64,000 nucleotides of DNA from Bryobacterales bacterium (lineage in GTDB: Bacteria > Acidobacteriota > Terriglobia > Bryobacterales > Bryobacteraceae). The first letter of the stretch is position 1; every line of letters begins with the position of its first letter. The stretch lies in NCBI GenBank assembly GCA_003170295.1, contig PNAJ01000162.1, positions 1 to 64,000 on the forward strand. Direction: 5' to 3'. Below the pieces are notes generated by a model, which worked only from the letters and a program-made list of their open reading frames with translations, made no database searches and was not told the DNA's origin. The translations under genes were made by a program, and so were the position numbers. This document shows positions 24,378-32,792 of the stretch, piece after piece.

Positions 24378-26240
24378 ATGATTGGATCGAACCAAAGTTC
24401 GGGTATAAGGAGATCCTCGCTGGGGATTTTTGCCGCGCTCTTTATTATCAGCGCCTTGATACTCCTTGCCAGATCCCGCGCCACTCACCTGCCCAGATGG
24501 TCCGCCCCTGACCCGGTTTCAATTTCGGCGAGAGCTTTTACCCAGGAGCGGGGAAACGCTCGCACGCCCGCCGTCTCGCCGGACGGAACCCAGGTGGCGT
24601 TTAGCTGGAATGGAGCCGGAGGGTCCGACTACGGCATTTACATCAAGCCAGTGGCGGGCGATGAACCGCCGCGCCGGCTGACCGAGGGCGGCGCGCGCGA
24701 CGTCTACCCGGTATGGTCGCCCGATGGACGATCGATCGCGTTTCTAAGGAATCCCGGTGACAGCGCAAGCGTCATTATTAAACCGCTCGAAGGCGGCGAG
24801 GAGCGGAAACTCCTGGCAATCTCCGGCCATTCGATCGCCTGGTCGCGAGCCGCCAACCTGCTCGCGGTCGAGGACCGGCCGTCATATCAGACACTACCCG
24901 GCGCGCCCATTGCTTTGTCCCTGGTCTCCCCGTTAACGGGTGAAAAGCGCCAAATCACGACACCGGCGCGCGGCACCATCGGCGATACCGCAGAAGCCTT
25001 TTCAAGCGACGGAAAATGGCTGGCATTCGTTCGTTGGATCGATGCAGCGTCATCCGATGTTTACATACTCCCAGTGGGAGGTGGCGCGATTCGCCGAGTC
25101 ACCTGGGATGAACGGCCCATTCACGGGGGCGCCTGGAATCCCGACAATCGGCACATAATTTTTTCCTCCAACCGGTCCGGGGAACGTCGTCTTTGGAGTG
25201 TGGATGCTTTCTGCCGTACGGGGTGCATGCCCGCTCCGATACTTTCTGGAGAAGGCGATCCGGCCTTTCCTTCCATCCTGAATTCTAGAGCGACCGAGCC
25301 AATCCGTCTAGTGTACGAACGGTATGTGCCGGAGGCGAATCTTTGGAGCCTGCCGCTCAATAGCGCTGGAGCGAAGAATCCGGTGAGGATTTCCTGTGGT
25401 CCGGCCGACGCGGTCGCGAATCCAGCCTATGCGCAGTTCTCTCCGGGCGGGGAGAAAATCGCGTTCGTTTCCCGCCGTTCGGGATTCCAGGAGGTCTGGA
25501 CCTGTGACACAAATTCCGGAGTTACCACCCAGCTAACCAGCTTCCGAGGTCGGGATCCGATCGCGCCGCGCTGGTCTCCGGATGGACGCAATCTCGTTTT
25601 TGAGGTCGGGCACGAAATTTATATCTCCAACGTGGAAACGGGCTCCCTTCGCCGTGCCGCGGAAGGCTCCGACGGTCGCTGGCCCAGTTGGTCGCACGAC
25701 GGAAAGTGGATTTTCTTTAGTTCTCAGAGTTCCGGGATGGAAGGGATCAACCGAGTGCCCGCCACAGGCGGACCTTCTGAAGCTGTTCTGTCCGGTCCGG
25801 CGATGGAACCGGTCGAATCAAGCGACGGCCGTAGTTTGTTTTACATAAAACCCAATTCCGGGCTGTGGCAAAGGGCCCTCGATAGCGGCGCGGAGCGACA
25901 AATTTTAAGCGGGGTCACTCCGGGCTATTGGACCATCGGTCCGAAGGGAATCTTTGTTCTGCGCCCCGGCTACAAAGGCGCTCGTTCCTCTGTCTGGTAC
26001 TACGATTTCGGCGGAGCGCGAATCGCGGAAATTGCCGAGCTGGGAAAAACCGCGGAGATACCGGGCTTCAGTATCACGCGCGATGGCCAATCGCTGCTGT
26101 GGGCCCAATGCGATCACATCGATTCCGATCGTGTTTTGGAACTCGCGACGGTAAATCCAGAACACATCCGGGAAGGAAGGCTTGCACAGTTAGCGCGGCC
26201 CATCGCGCCGTGGGCGGACGCAATTTCCCGACGATTCTAA
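24378..26240 (+). CDS. TM-anchored PD40/TolB-like beta-propeller protein
   Basis: The 620-residue product has a cytoplasmic stub of about 15 residues, one TM helix (about 16-31) and then an extracytoplasmic propeller built from WD40-like PD40 repeats. These show the recurring S-P-D-G-x-x-(I/V)-A-F and W-S-P-D-G-R motifs near residues 68, 113, 215, 395 and 405, plus W-S-H-D-G-K-W-I-F-F near 445. In many acidobacterial relatives this architecture is preceded by an OmpR/CadC-type winged helix. None is encoded upstream in any frame I checked, so this copy may be a sensor-only remnant or an independent periplasmic propeller. No strong Shine-Dalgarno is seen. Confidence 0.78.
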   Translation: MIGSNQSSGIRRSSLGIFAALFIISALILLARSRATHLPRWSAPDPVSISARAFTQERGNARTPAVSPDGTQVAFSWNGAGGSDYGIYIKPVAGDEPPRRLTEGGARDVYPVWSPDGRSIAFLRNPGDSASVIIKPLEGGEERKLLAISGHSIAWSRAANLLAVEDRPSYQTLPGAPIALSLVSPLTGEKRQITTPARGTIGDTAEAFSSDGKWLAFVRWIDAASSDVYILPVGGGAIRRVTWDERPIHGGAWNPDNRHIIFSSNRSGERRLWSVDAFCRTGCMPAPILSGEGDPAFPSILNSRATEPIRLVYERYVPEANLWSLPLNSAGAKNPVRISCGPADAVANPAYAQFSPGGEKIAFVSRRSGFQEVWTCDTNSGVTTQLTSFRGRDPIAPRWSPDGRNLVFEVGHEIYISNVETGSLRRAAEGSDGRWPSWSHDGKWIFFSSQSSGMEGINRVPATGGPSEAVLSGPAMEPVESSDGRSLFYIKPNSGLWQRALDSGAERQILSGVTPGYWTIGPKGIFVLRPGYKGARSSVWYYDFGGARIAEIAELGKTAEIPGFSITRDGQSLLWAQCDHIDSDRVLELATVNPEHIREGRLAQLARPIAPWADAISRRF

Positions 26241-26245
26241 TGTCC

Positions 26246-26355
26246 TGACTCTGAAGTCCGCGGCATAAATCGGGGTGGGCGGACGCCGTGCTCAAAGAGG
26301 CCGACGGGGGCGTCGGCCGCGGACCAGGGGTCCGCCCCACTTGGCTTCAGAGTCA
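26246..26355. mobile_element. MITE-like element with 11-bp terminal inverted repeats
   Basis: TGACTCTGAAG (26246-26256) and CTTCAGAGTCA (26345-26355) are perfect inverted repeats around a core of the same REP-like palindromes as at 10477 and 22808 (GGCCGACGGGGGCGTCGGCC and CGGACCAGGGGTCCG). It has no coding capacity. It lies five bases beyond the 3' end of the haem-binding gene and may also serve as its terminator. Confidence 0.65.
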
Positions 26356-26360
26356 AGATA

Positions 26361-26837
26361 CTAATTTTTAGGACGTTCCGATTCCAATTTGTCGGTCCAG
26401 TCGCAAACCGCCTTCTTTTCGTCCGCTGAAAGGACTGCGTTCGGATGCAACAGGGTATAGGATCGAAAGGGCATGGTCCCCTTGCTCACTACATCGCAGA
26501 GGTCTTCCAGATCGTTGATGGAATGAACGACTCTCCCCGCACCGTCGCGGCGCGATGACCACTCGGAGAAATTCATTTTCTTGCGCCCCTGCTCAATGTG
26601 GTTATGGATGTACCAACTCACGGGCGCGACGTAGCTATACCATCTCCACTGCGTATGGTTGGAATGGCAATCCATGCAGGAGCGTTCGAGGAGCTTCGTG
26701 ATTTCCGGCGGAACGTCCGGGTCCGCCTGCACTTCGTAACGAGGTTGCGTGACCGGGTTCAGCGGCTTTGGGCCGACAAATTGAATGGTGACCAGAATGG
26801 CCGCCAGCATAAGAACAGCCCTCCATTTGAGTGTCAT
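26361..26837 (-). CDS. Haem-binding domain protein (mono-haem, membrane-anchored or exported)
   Basis: The 158-residue product has an N-terminal hydrophobic segment (about 7-22) followed by V-x-P-x-V. One haem motif, C-M-D-C-H-S-N near residue 54, is followed by the diagnostic T-x-W-x-W-Y-S-Y-V-A-P-V-S-W and H-I-E-x-G-R-x-x-x-N-F-S-E-W of the short haem-binding-domain family. Its C-terminal part has G-x-M-P-x-x-x-Y-x-x-x-H-P, giving a Met as likely second axial ligand. Family members are periplasmic electron-transfer proteins of uncertain partners. It is monocistronic; the sugar locus lies upstream on the same strand. Confidence 0.88.
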   Translation of the reverse strand: MTLKWRAVLMLAAILVTIQFVGPKPLNPVTQPRYEVQADPDVPPEITKLLERSCMDCHSNHTQWRWYSYVAPVSWYIHNHIEQGRKKMNFSEWSSRRDGAGRVVHSINDLEDLCDVVSKGTMPFRSYTLLHPNAVLSADEKKAVCDWTDKLESERPKN

Positions 26838-26922
26838 TTTTTACCCCGAGGCACGCGTAATCGTCGCACGAAAATCAATCGGCAGGATGGGTCGTAAATA
26901 TCACGATGTACGGTAGCGAATT

Positions 26923-28377
26923 TCAACCGAGGACCTCTATCTTGCCTGGTTCCAGGGGATCTTCCAGGCGGGTTACGATGCGCTGGGCAAACTGGCGGGG
27001 AGATATGGCGCCGCGGCGGGCCATGGGGGTATTGGTCATGGCTGTAAGCAGTTTTGGAGGGCGGACAATGAGGGTCCGAAGACTTGGATACTGTAACGAG
27101 GCAACACGAGCCAGCATCTCCACCGCATGTTTCGCCGCGGCATAGTGAGGCCACTCCCTGACGGGCTGTTCCACCACGGCCGAGGAGACGATCACAACGC
27201 AGCCTTCGCTCGAGTTTAACAGTTCCGAAAACGCGCAGAGTGGCGCCAGTGTGATCGATACCGCCTTGCTGATGTAATCCTCGATGCGCTTGGCCGCATT
27301 TTCCTCCAGACGCAGAGGAAGGATTGGCGGGCAGGCGTTGCAGATTAGAAAATCCAGGCGCCCTTGCTCTTTTAGGATGCGTTCCCGCAAGCGCCGCAAC
27401 ACCGCCGGATCCGACGCATCACCTACCTCCGTCCGAGGCGTTTTCGAGCTGACGCCCGAGCGCGCTAAGGAATAAACGATTGCCCCGCGCAATTCCAAGG
27501 CATGTTTCATTGCGGCGCCTAGCCCCCGGCTCGCACCGATGACCACAACGGTCCGGCCTGCCAGCGAACCTGTTCCTGCTCCAGCGGAATAGTTTTCTTC
27601 CTCTTCCGGCAAAGCCGGTCGAATGAAGGACCAGCACGATCCAGAGGCGACACTGGCGGTGCCGGCGGATAAGGAAACATCCAGCCGGATTTGACCGAAC
27701 CGAGGATCAATGGCTCCGACAGACGCTCGATATTCCCATTTGGCGTAGCCCCTTGCGAGCGAATCAAAGTGCAGGCTAAGCTTCGAGAAAAGGGCAGATT
27801 CGCCAGGCAACTCCATCCCCGTCAGATAGCTGCTCCAGCAGAACACTCTGGTTAAAAATGGGTCGGCCCCCCAGCGCTGCGTTACGATACGCAAGGCATC
27901 GGGATCGCATGCATATTGTCCCGAAATAACCAACCCTGGAACCATGTCCTCCTGCTTCCAAGCAGCCGCCTCTCCACGCGGGAACAGGGCTGTTCCCGGC
28001 ATCTCCTCCCCTGAAATGTGTTCTCCGGGCGATGTTTTCAATGTGATGGATACCACGTTCAGACTTCCGTCAAAAAGCCGCACTATCCAACTTCCCTCTT
28101 TTTCCGAAATCTCGACTCGATAGAGAACACTCAAAAACATGGGTCGGAGAAACTCTGCCTGGAGCTCGGTAATGGTCCAATGTGCGGGCAGGGCGAGGCG
28201 TCCGAGGCACGCGATGGCCCCCAGACAGCCGAACACCACCTGCTGACCATAAGGAGTGCAAAGAGCATACTCTCGGGACAGATGAAGTGGATTTCGGTCG
28301 CCGGAAGCCTTGCTGAAATCCGCAAGATCTTGTTCTGAAAATGAGACCGGCGCCTCGTTAGGGATCGGGGTGTTCAC
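26923..28377 (-). CDS. MaoC-like hydratase/dehydratase - short-chain dehydrogenase fusion
   Basis: The 484-residue product starts at GTG 28377. The N-terminal hotdog half (about 10-245) opens with the MaoC active-site pattern D-F-S-K-A-S-G-D-R-N-P-L-H, with Asp and His as catalytic residues. The C-terminal half (about 255-484) is a Rossmann SDR with G-A-S-R-G-L-G, N-A-C-P, S-S-A and the Y-A-A-A-K catalytic Tyr/Lys. The two domains would catalyse hydration/dehydration and ketoreduction of a 3-oxo/3-hydroxyacyl thioester in one chain. It is 30 bases downstream of the WecE-type aminotransferase on the same strand. It may supply a hydroxyacyl group for N-acylation of an amino sugar; that link is inferred. 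A stand-alone lipid or polyketide role is the alternative. Confidence 0.85.
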   Translation of the reverse strand: MNTPIPNEAPVSFSEQDLADFSKASGDRNPLHLSREYALCTPYGQQVVFGCLGAIACLGRLALPAHWTITELQAEFLRPMFLSVLYRVEISEKEGSWIVRLFDGSLNVVSITLKTSPGEHISGEEMPGTALFPRGEAAAWKQEDMVPGLVISGQYACDPDALRIVTQRWGADPFLTRVFCWSSYLTGMELPGESALFSKLSLHFDSLARGYAKWEYRASVGAIDPRFGQIRLDVSLSAGTASVASGSCWSFIRPALPEEEENYSAGAGTGSLAGRTVVVIGASRGLGAAMKHALELRGAIVYSLARSGVSSKTPRTEVGDASDPAVLRRLRERILKEQGRLDFLICNACPPILPLRLEENAAKRIEDYISKAVSITLAPLCAFSELLNSSEGCVVIVSSAVVEQPVREWPHYAAAKHAVEMLARVASLQYPSLRTLIVRPPKLLTAMTNTPMARRGAISPRQFAQRIVTRLEDPLEPGKIEVLG

Positions 28378-28407
28378 TGTTTTCAGGATAACCGCGATTC
28401 TTCGCCT

Positions 28408-29625
28408 TCAGCGCTCTTGATTTGTGAGCGCGAGCACCGTTGCCGGTTCTGCCAATGCGAGCGCGAGTCGCGCCAGATCTTCCGTGTTTCCCCCGCTCCC
28501 ATCCACACTGAATTCCTGAATTGCGGCGACGATTCCGGCCTGCGCATCTTCTGAGAGGTCGTTGTAGAACGGAAGGCGCAGTAAAGTGTCGGCCACACGC
28601 TGCGTTTGCGGGCAATTGAATGGACCGTACTTCTTCCCCATGGGCGAGCTGTCGAGCGGAACGTAATGGAACACGCTCAGGATGCCCCGAGCTTTCAGAT
28701 GTTCGATCAACTTCTGTCTCGCGTCCAAGGACGGCATCAGGAGGTAGAACATATGGAACGGCTGTTCGCAGTGCGCCGGTACGTGAGGCAAACCGATGCT
28801 GTTGGTCATGGCCCATTCGTTCAGCGTGCTCGCATAGTAGCGCCAGATCCGCCCGCGAGCCGCTGTGATTTGCGCTCGCTGCTCCAGTTGCGCGTAGAGA
28901 AACGCGGCCAGACAATCGGAAATTACATAGCTGGAGCCGACATCCACCCAAGTGTACTTGTCCACCTGGCCGCGGAAGAAAGCACTGCGATTCGTTCCTT
29001 TTTCGCGCAGGATTTCGGCGCGCTCGACCAGCGAGGGATCGTTGATCAGCAGCGCTCCGCCTTCGCCGCAGTGAATATTTTTCGTCTCGTGAAAACTCTG
29101 CGTCGCCAGGCAGCCGAAAGTCCCGAGCATTTGCCCTTTGCAGCGGCCGAACAATCCATGCGCGTTATCTTCCACCACGGGTATGCCATGCTTCCGTGCG
29201 ACGCCCAGAATCGCATCCATCTCGCACGCGACGCCCGCGTAGTGAACGACGACAATCGCGCGAGTGCGCGAGGTGATCAATCCTTCAAGAAGACGCTCGT
29301 CCATATTCAGCGTGTCGGGCCGGATATCGATGAACACGGGCCGCGCTCCGCGCAGCGCAAACGCGTTTACGGTGGAGACAAAGGTGAATGAGGGCACAAT
29401 CACCTCGTCGCCTTCGTGAATAGCGAGCAGCAGAGCGCTCATCTCCAGCGCATGAGTGCAGGAAGTGGTCAGCAGCGCCCGGTGCACGCCTAGCGCCTGT
29501 TCGAGCGTACTCTGGCACTGTTTGGTGTAATAACCGTCGCCCGAAATGTGGCTCCTGCGGATCGCGTCGGCGATGTAAGCGTACTCGTTTCCAGCGATTG
29601 CCGGTTTATTGAAAGGGATCTCCAC
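28408..29625 (-). CDS. wecE: dTDP-4-dehydro-6-deoxyhexose 4-aminotransferase, WecE/RffA type
   Basis: The 405-residue product starts at GTG 29625, with AGGAGG just upstream. It follows WecE along its whole length: I-P-F-N-K-P-A, S-G-D-G-Y-Y-T, T-T-S-C-T-H-A-L-E-M, G-D-E-V-I-V-P-S-F-T-F-V-S-T, V-H-Y-A-G-V-A-C-E-M-D and V-E-D-N-A-H-G. It also has the PLP lysine in S-F-H-E-T-K-N-I, R-E-K-G-T-N-R-S-x-F-F-R-G-Q-V-D-K-Y-T-W and V-F-H-Y-V-P-L. WecE converts dTDP-4-keto-6-deoxyglucose to dTDP-4-amino-4,6-dideoxygalactose with glutamate. The C-terminus has about 30 extra residues. It is divergent from the acyltransferase gene and upstream of the MaoC-SDR fusion. No rmlA/rmlB is in the window, so the substrate comes from elsewhere. 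Confidence 0.9.
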   Translation of the reverse strand: MEIPFNKPAIAGNEYAYIADAIRRSHISGDGYYTKQCQSTLEQALGVHRALLTTSCTHALEMSALLLAIHEGDEVIVPSFTFVSTVNAFALRGARPVFIDIRPDTLNMDERLLEGLITSRTRAIVVVHYAGVACEMDAILGVARKHGIPVVEDNAHGLFGRCKGQMLGTFGCLATQSFHETKNIHCGEGGALLINDPSLVERAEILREKGTNRSAFFRGQVDKYTWVDVGSSYVISDCLAAFLYAQLEQRAQITAARGRIWRYYASTLNEWAMTNSIGLPHVPAHCEQPFHMFYLLMPSLDARQKLIEHLKARGILSVFHYVPLDSSPMGKKYGPFNCPQTQRVADTLLRLPFYNDLSEDAQAGIVAAIQEFSVDGSGGNTEDLARLALALAEPATVLALTNQER

Positions 29626-29679
29626 CTGCCTCCTAAATCGTCCGGAATGGGCGGGGACTTTAGCGGGTTAATTCCTAAT

Positions 29680-29733
29680 GTCCGGGCTTATTTCGCCCGA
29701 TTTGAATGGTATGGAAGCCGTTGAGACGGAATG
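29680..29733 (+). repeat. Start-region cassette, copy 1
   Basis: A 54-base block, 45/54 identical to 33673-33726 with no gaps; most differences are transitions. It spans the 31 bases before the start codon and the first seven codons (M-E-A-V-E-T-E) of the acyltransferase gene. It includes a possible CGGGC/GCCCG hairpin. Confidence 0.7.
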
Positions 29734-30283
29734 GTGTATGGACATGCACATGCGGTTGCGGGAAGACGTCACGCTGGCGGAGATCGCAGACGACTGCGCT
29801 GGCCGCATGCTCGCATGGATGCAGACGCCGGACGTCGCAGAGGCGGTCGGTCTATCCGTTGAACCGAGCCTGGAACGTACCGTAAGGTGGATTCAGCAAG
29901 CTTGTCAAGGACACGACAGGAGAGCTTGGGCGATTCTTCTGTCTGGAGTCCACGTAGGAAACGTCGTCTTCGATCAATTCGACTCTAAAGCCGCGACCGC
30001 GAGACTGTCGATTTACATCGGCCCGCCGGAATCCCGCGGCTCCGGGGCAGGGTCAACGGCGATCTACAAAGGGCTCGCGAGGATCTTTGAGGAGCGCTCC
30101 CTCCACAAGGTCTGGCTTACTGTTCACGCGGAAAACGCCGCTGCCATCCGCACCTACCTTTCGCTGGGATTCCAGGTGGAAGGAACCTTGCGCGAGGCCT
30201 TTGTCTGGAACGGGAAGCGCATTGATGCCCTCTACATGGGTCTTCTTCGATCCGAATTCCGGCGCAGGGAGGCCAGCCGATGA
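29711..30283 (+). CDS. GNAT-family acyltransferase (RimJ/RimL-like), probable amino-sugar N-acyltransferase
   Basis: ATG 29711 is preferred because the same cassette with the same start codon is repeated before the methyltransferase at 33704; the frame is open from 29678. The product is 190 residues. The GNAT fold is visible: R-x-W-A-I near 75, then V-G-N-V-V-F-D. The acetyl-CoA loop is altered to E-S-R-G-S-G-A-G-S-T-A. Then come L-H-K-V-W-L-T-V and N-A-A-A-I-R-T-Y-L-S-L-G-F-Q-V-E-G-T-L-R-E, typical of RimJ/L and of sugar N-acetyltransferases such as PseH/WecD-type enzymes. It overlaps the WbqC gene by ATGA and is divergent from wecE, so acylation of the 4-amino group made by WecE is the likely job. 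Confidence 0.82.
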   Translation: MEAVETEWCMDMHMRLREDVTLAEIADDCAGRMLAWMQTPDVAEAVGLSVEPSLERTVRWIQQACQGHDRRAWAILLSGVHVGNVVFDQFDSKAATARLSIYIGPPESRGSGAGSTAIYKGLARIFEERSLHKVWLTVHAENAAAIRTYLSLGFQVEGTLREAFVWNGKRIDALYMGLLRSEFRRREASR

Positions 30284-30972
30284 ATTGTGTGATTCTGCAA
30301 CCCTCCTATATCCCTTGGCGCGGTTATTTCCATCAGATTCAAAAGGCCGACGTCTTCGTGTTCTACGACGACGTTCAATACGATAAACACGGGTGGCGAA
30401 ATCGGAATCGAATCAAAACCGCGCAGGGATCGCAGTGGCTCACGATACCTGTGCTGAAGAGGGGCAACGTAGAGGAGTGCCGCGAGATTCGCGAGATCGA
30501 GATCGCCTGGGATCGACCCTGGAATCGCAAACACCTGGCTACCATTACACACTCTTATCGCAAAGCACCGTGTTTCGACTGGCTTTGCCCCTTGTTGGAC
30601 AAATGGTATTCTCAGACTCCGGCAATGCTGGCGGACTTCACGATTGCCGCTACGATCGAACTGGCAGGATGCCTGGGTCTTCGCAACACGCGATTCGTCC
30701 GCTCTTCGGAGCTCAAGATTCCCGGGTATCGCTCGGACCGCCTGATCGATATTGTCAAGGCCGTCGGCTGCGATCGTTACGTCACAGGCCCCGCAGCCCA
30801 AGATTACCTGGAAGAAGACAAATTCCGAGAAGCGGGGATCGCGCTCGAATATATCGAGTACAAATATCCTGAATATCCGCAGTTGTATCCTTCCTTCGAT
30901 CCGCAGATGTCGATACTGGATCTCCTGATGATGACAGGAAAGGACGCGCCCCGTTATATTTGGGCCTTCTGA
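30280..30972 (+). CDS. WbqC-like family protein
   Basis: The 230-residue product opens with the family signature L-Q-P-S-Y-I-P-W-R-G-Y-F near residue 6. D-D-V-Q-Y-D-K, W-R-N-R-N-R-I-K and W-L-T-I-P-V follow, and near the C-terminus Y-x-x-P-x-Y-P-Q. WbqC-like proteins are found in O-antigen and amino-sugar clusters, often next to aminotransferases and N-acyltransferases; their biochemical role is not established. Its start overlaps the acyltransferase stop (ATGA) and the glycosyltransferase begins four bases after its stop, so the three are one operon. Confidence 0.88.
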   Translation: MNCVILQPSYIPWRGYFHQIQKADVFVFYDDVQYDKHGWRNRNRIKTAQGSQWLTIPVLKRGNVEECREIREIEIAWDRPWNRKHLATITHSYRKAPCFDWLCPLLDKWYSQTPAMLADFTIAATIELAGCLGLRNTRFVRSSELKIPGYRSDRLIDIVKAVGCDRYVTGPAAQDYLEEDKFREAGIALEYIEYKYPEYPQLYPSFDPQMSILDLLMMTGKDAPRYIWAF

Positions 30973-30976
30973 TCCA

Positions 30977-31975
30977 ATGTCGATCAAATACTCCTTTGTC
31001 GTTCCGATCTACCATGATGGGTATCTAGTGGACTCGTTCTGCGAGGCGATCGAGGCTGCGCTCGAACAGATTCTCGATACGGACCACGTTCAGGATCTGG
31101 CCGAAGTGATCTTTGTGAACGACGGCAGCCGCGATGATTCGCAGGATCTGCTCATGGCCGCTACCACGAGATTTCCCTTCGTAAAGGTCATCGAGCTGAG
31201 CCGGAATTTCGGCCAGCACATCGCGGTGTCATGTGGGTACAAATATGCAGCCGGCGAATACATTTGCATGCTCAATGTCGATCAGCAGGACCCGCCGGAC
31301 CAGATTCGCGTGCTCCTCGACGTCATCGCCAGGGGCGATTGCGATATCGCAGTGGGGTTGCGCTCGGAGCGGGGTGAATCCCTGCTGAACAGCTTCACCT
31401 CACGCGCGTTCCAGGCTACGCTGAATGCGCTGACCGGGGCCAAGACCCCACTCAATGCCGCTACCCTTCGCATTATGACGCGCCGGTTCATCGACGCTTA
31501 TAACTCCCTTGGCGACCGAGCTCCGTACATACCTGGACTGGAAAACTGGCTGGGGTTCCGGCATGCTTACATTCCCATCCGCCATCAGTTCCGCAAACAA
31601 GGCAAAGGCAGCTATACTTTCGCCAAGCGCTGGCGCATGGCGATGGAGTCCATCGTCGGATTCTCGGATCTGCCACTACGCATCGCCGCCGCACTGGGAC
31701 TCGTGATTACCGGCATCGGAATATTGCTGGCCGCGATCCTGGTTCTGGGACAGCTCGTAACGTTGCGATTCCTGCCCGGGTTTACATCCACCATCGCGGT
31801 GATCGTCCTGCTGGGCGGCCTGAACCTGATGTTTCTAGGTCTGGTGAGTCTGTACGTGGGCCGCATCCTCCGGGAGGTGCAGGGGCGTCCTCGTTTTGTC
31901 GTGAAATCCTTCGAGAACTTCGCGTTCGATCGCGAGAATCCAATCAGCGAGTTGCTACAAACCCGACATATTTGA
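30977..31975 (+). CDS. Family 2 glycosyltransferase with two C-terminal TM helices
   Basis: The 332-residue product has a GT-A domain (about 5-225) with S-F-V-V-P-I-Y-H-D, V-N-D-G-S-R-D-D-S, S-R-N-F-G-Q-H and the metal motif N-V-D-Q-Q-D-P-P. R-K-Q-G-K-G-S-Y-T follows. Two TM helices (about 233-257 and 268-295) flank the L-Y-V-G-R motif of the polyprenyl-phosphate glycosyltransferase (ArnC/GtrB/DPM1) group. Such enzymes load a sugar onto undecaprenyl phosphate for GT-C transferases; a GT-C protein is encoded at 35240. Its last 32 bases overlap the convergent methyltransferase gene. Confidence 0.9.
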   Translation: MSIKYSFVVPIYHDGYLVDSFCEAIEAALEQILDTDHVQDLAEVIFVNDGSRDDSQDLLMAATTRFPFVKVIELSRNFGQHIAVSCGYKYAAGEYICMLNVDQQDPPDQIRVLLDVIARGDCDIAVGLRSERGESLLNSFTSRAFQATLNALTGAKTPLNAATLRIMTRRFIDAYNSLGDRAPYIPGLENWLGFRHAYIPIRHQFRKQGKGSYTFAKRWRMAMESIVGFSDLPLRIAAALGLVITGIGILLAAILVLGQLVTLRFLPGFTSTIAVIVLLGGLNLMFLGLVSLYVGRILREVQGRPRFVVKSFENFAFDRENPISELLQTRHI

Positions 31976-32792
31976 AAAGCGTCCGGGTCAACGGCAGGCC
32001 CTTCTCCAGCGTCGAAGCGAAGAGGCGAGCCGTGCTGCCTCGCAGCTCAGGAGACAACGCTGCATCGTTGATCACCGACGCTTGTCCAAGATACCAGTAA
32101 TAGAAAATCTCAACGCTTCGAAAACCCGCGGCGAGCAGTGCTTCCTTGAGCGTCTCCTCGCGGAAGCCGCCGGTGATGTTCTTGTTGTACTCCGCGCTGT
32201 TGAAGACCTGCTTGCTCACGTGAAAGCGTTGCTCGATTTCTTCATCCTTTTCCGTAACGGAATGGATTTCGCGAAGCAGAATCGGATCGTAACTTCCAGC
32301 CGGAGGCAAGGCTTTCACCGCTTCCCAAAAGTAATAATTGGGTTCAAGGTCGGCGTAAAACTTCCCTCCCGGACGCAACGCCCGAGCCGCCGTGCGGAAG
32401 GTGGGACCGATGTCGTAGAGATGATGCAGGAACGAATATGCCGTCGCAACGTCGAATGACCCAGGCTCCAGTGCAACACTGCCGGTGTCGGCCAGATGGA
32501 GCCGGATTTTGCAGTCGCCGGACCGGTCCACGCGAGAGATCATCGCTTCCGTCACGTCCACGCCGTCAATTTCCGCCACATACTTCTTCGCGATGTTAAT
32601 CAGAAAACCCGTACCGCAACCTAAATCCAGCATCCGCTTGGCGGACGTCGCGCTGAACAGGGCCTGCAACCTTCCCTCGACGTGAGCGATATTCTCCGCC
32701 CGGAAGTGCGGTTCATTGGCGTCGTAAGATCCTGCCAGCACCGTGTGCAGTTCCTGGTTCGCGCGGATCACCGATTGGTATTCGCTATTCAT
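31944..32792 (-). CDS. Class I SAM-dependent methyltransferase
   Basis: The 282-residue product has motif I M-L-D-L-G-C-G-T-G-F near 57, motif II V-D-V-T near 78, and later F-D-V-A-T-A-Y-S-F-L-H-H-L and L-R-P-G-G-K-F-Y-A-D-L. The C-terminal segment is rich in Tyr/Phe, as in small-molecule and sugar methyltransferases. Its ATG overlaps the dioxygenase gene's end by eight bases, so the two are co-translated. Its 3' end overlaps the convergent glycosyltransferase by 32 bases. O-methylation of a sugar in this locus is plausible; the substrate is unproven. Confidence 0.88.
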   Translation of the reverse strand: MNSEYQSVIRANQELHTVLAGSYDANEPHFRAENIAHVEGRLQALFSATSAKRMLDLGCGTGFLINIAKKYVAEIDGVDVTEAMISRVDRSGDCKIRLHLADTGSVALEPGSFDVATAYSFLHHLYDIGPTFRTAARALRPGGKFYADLEPNYYFWEAVKALPPAGSYDPILLREIHSVTEKDEEIEQRFHVSKQVFNSAEYNKNITGGFREETLKEALLAAGFRSVEIFYYWYLGQASVINDAALSPELRGSTARLFASTLEKGLPLTRTLFKYVGFVATR

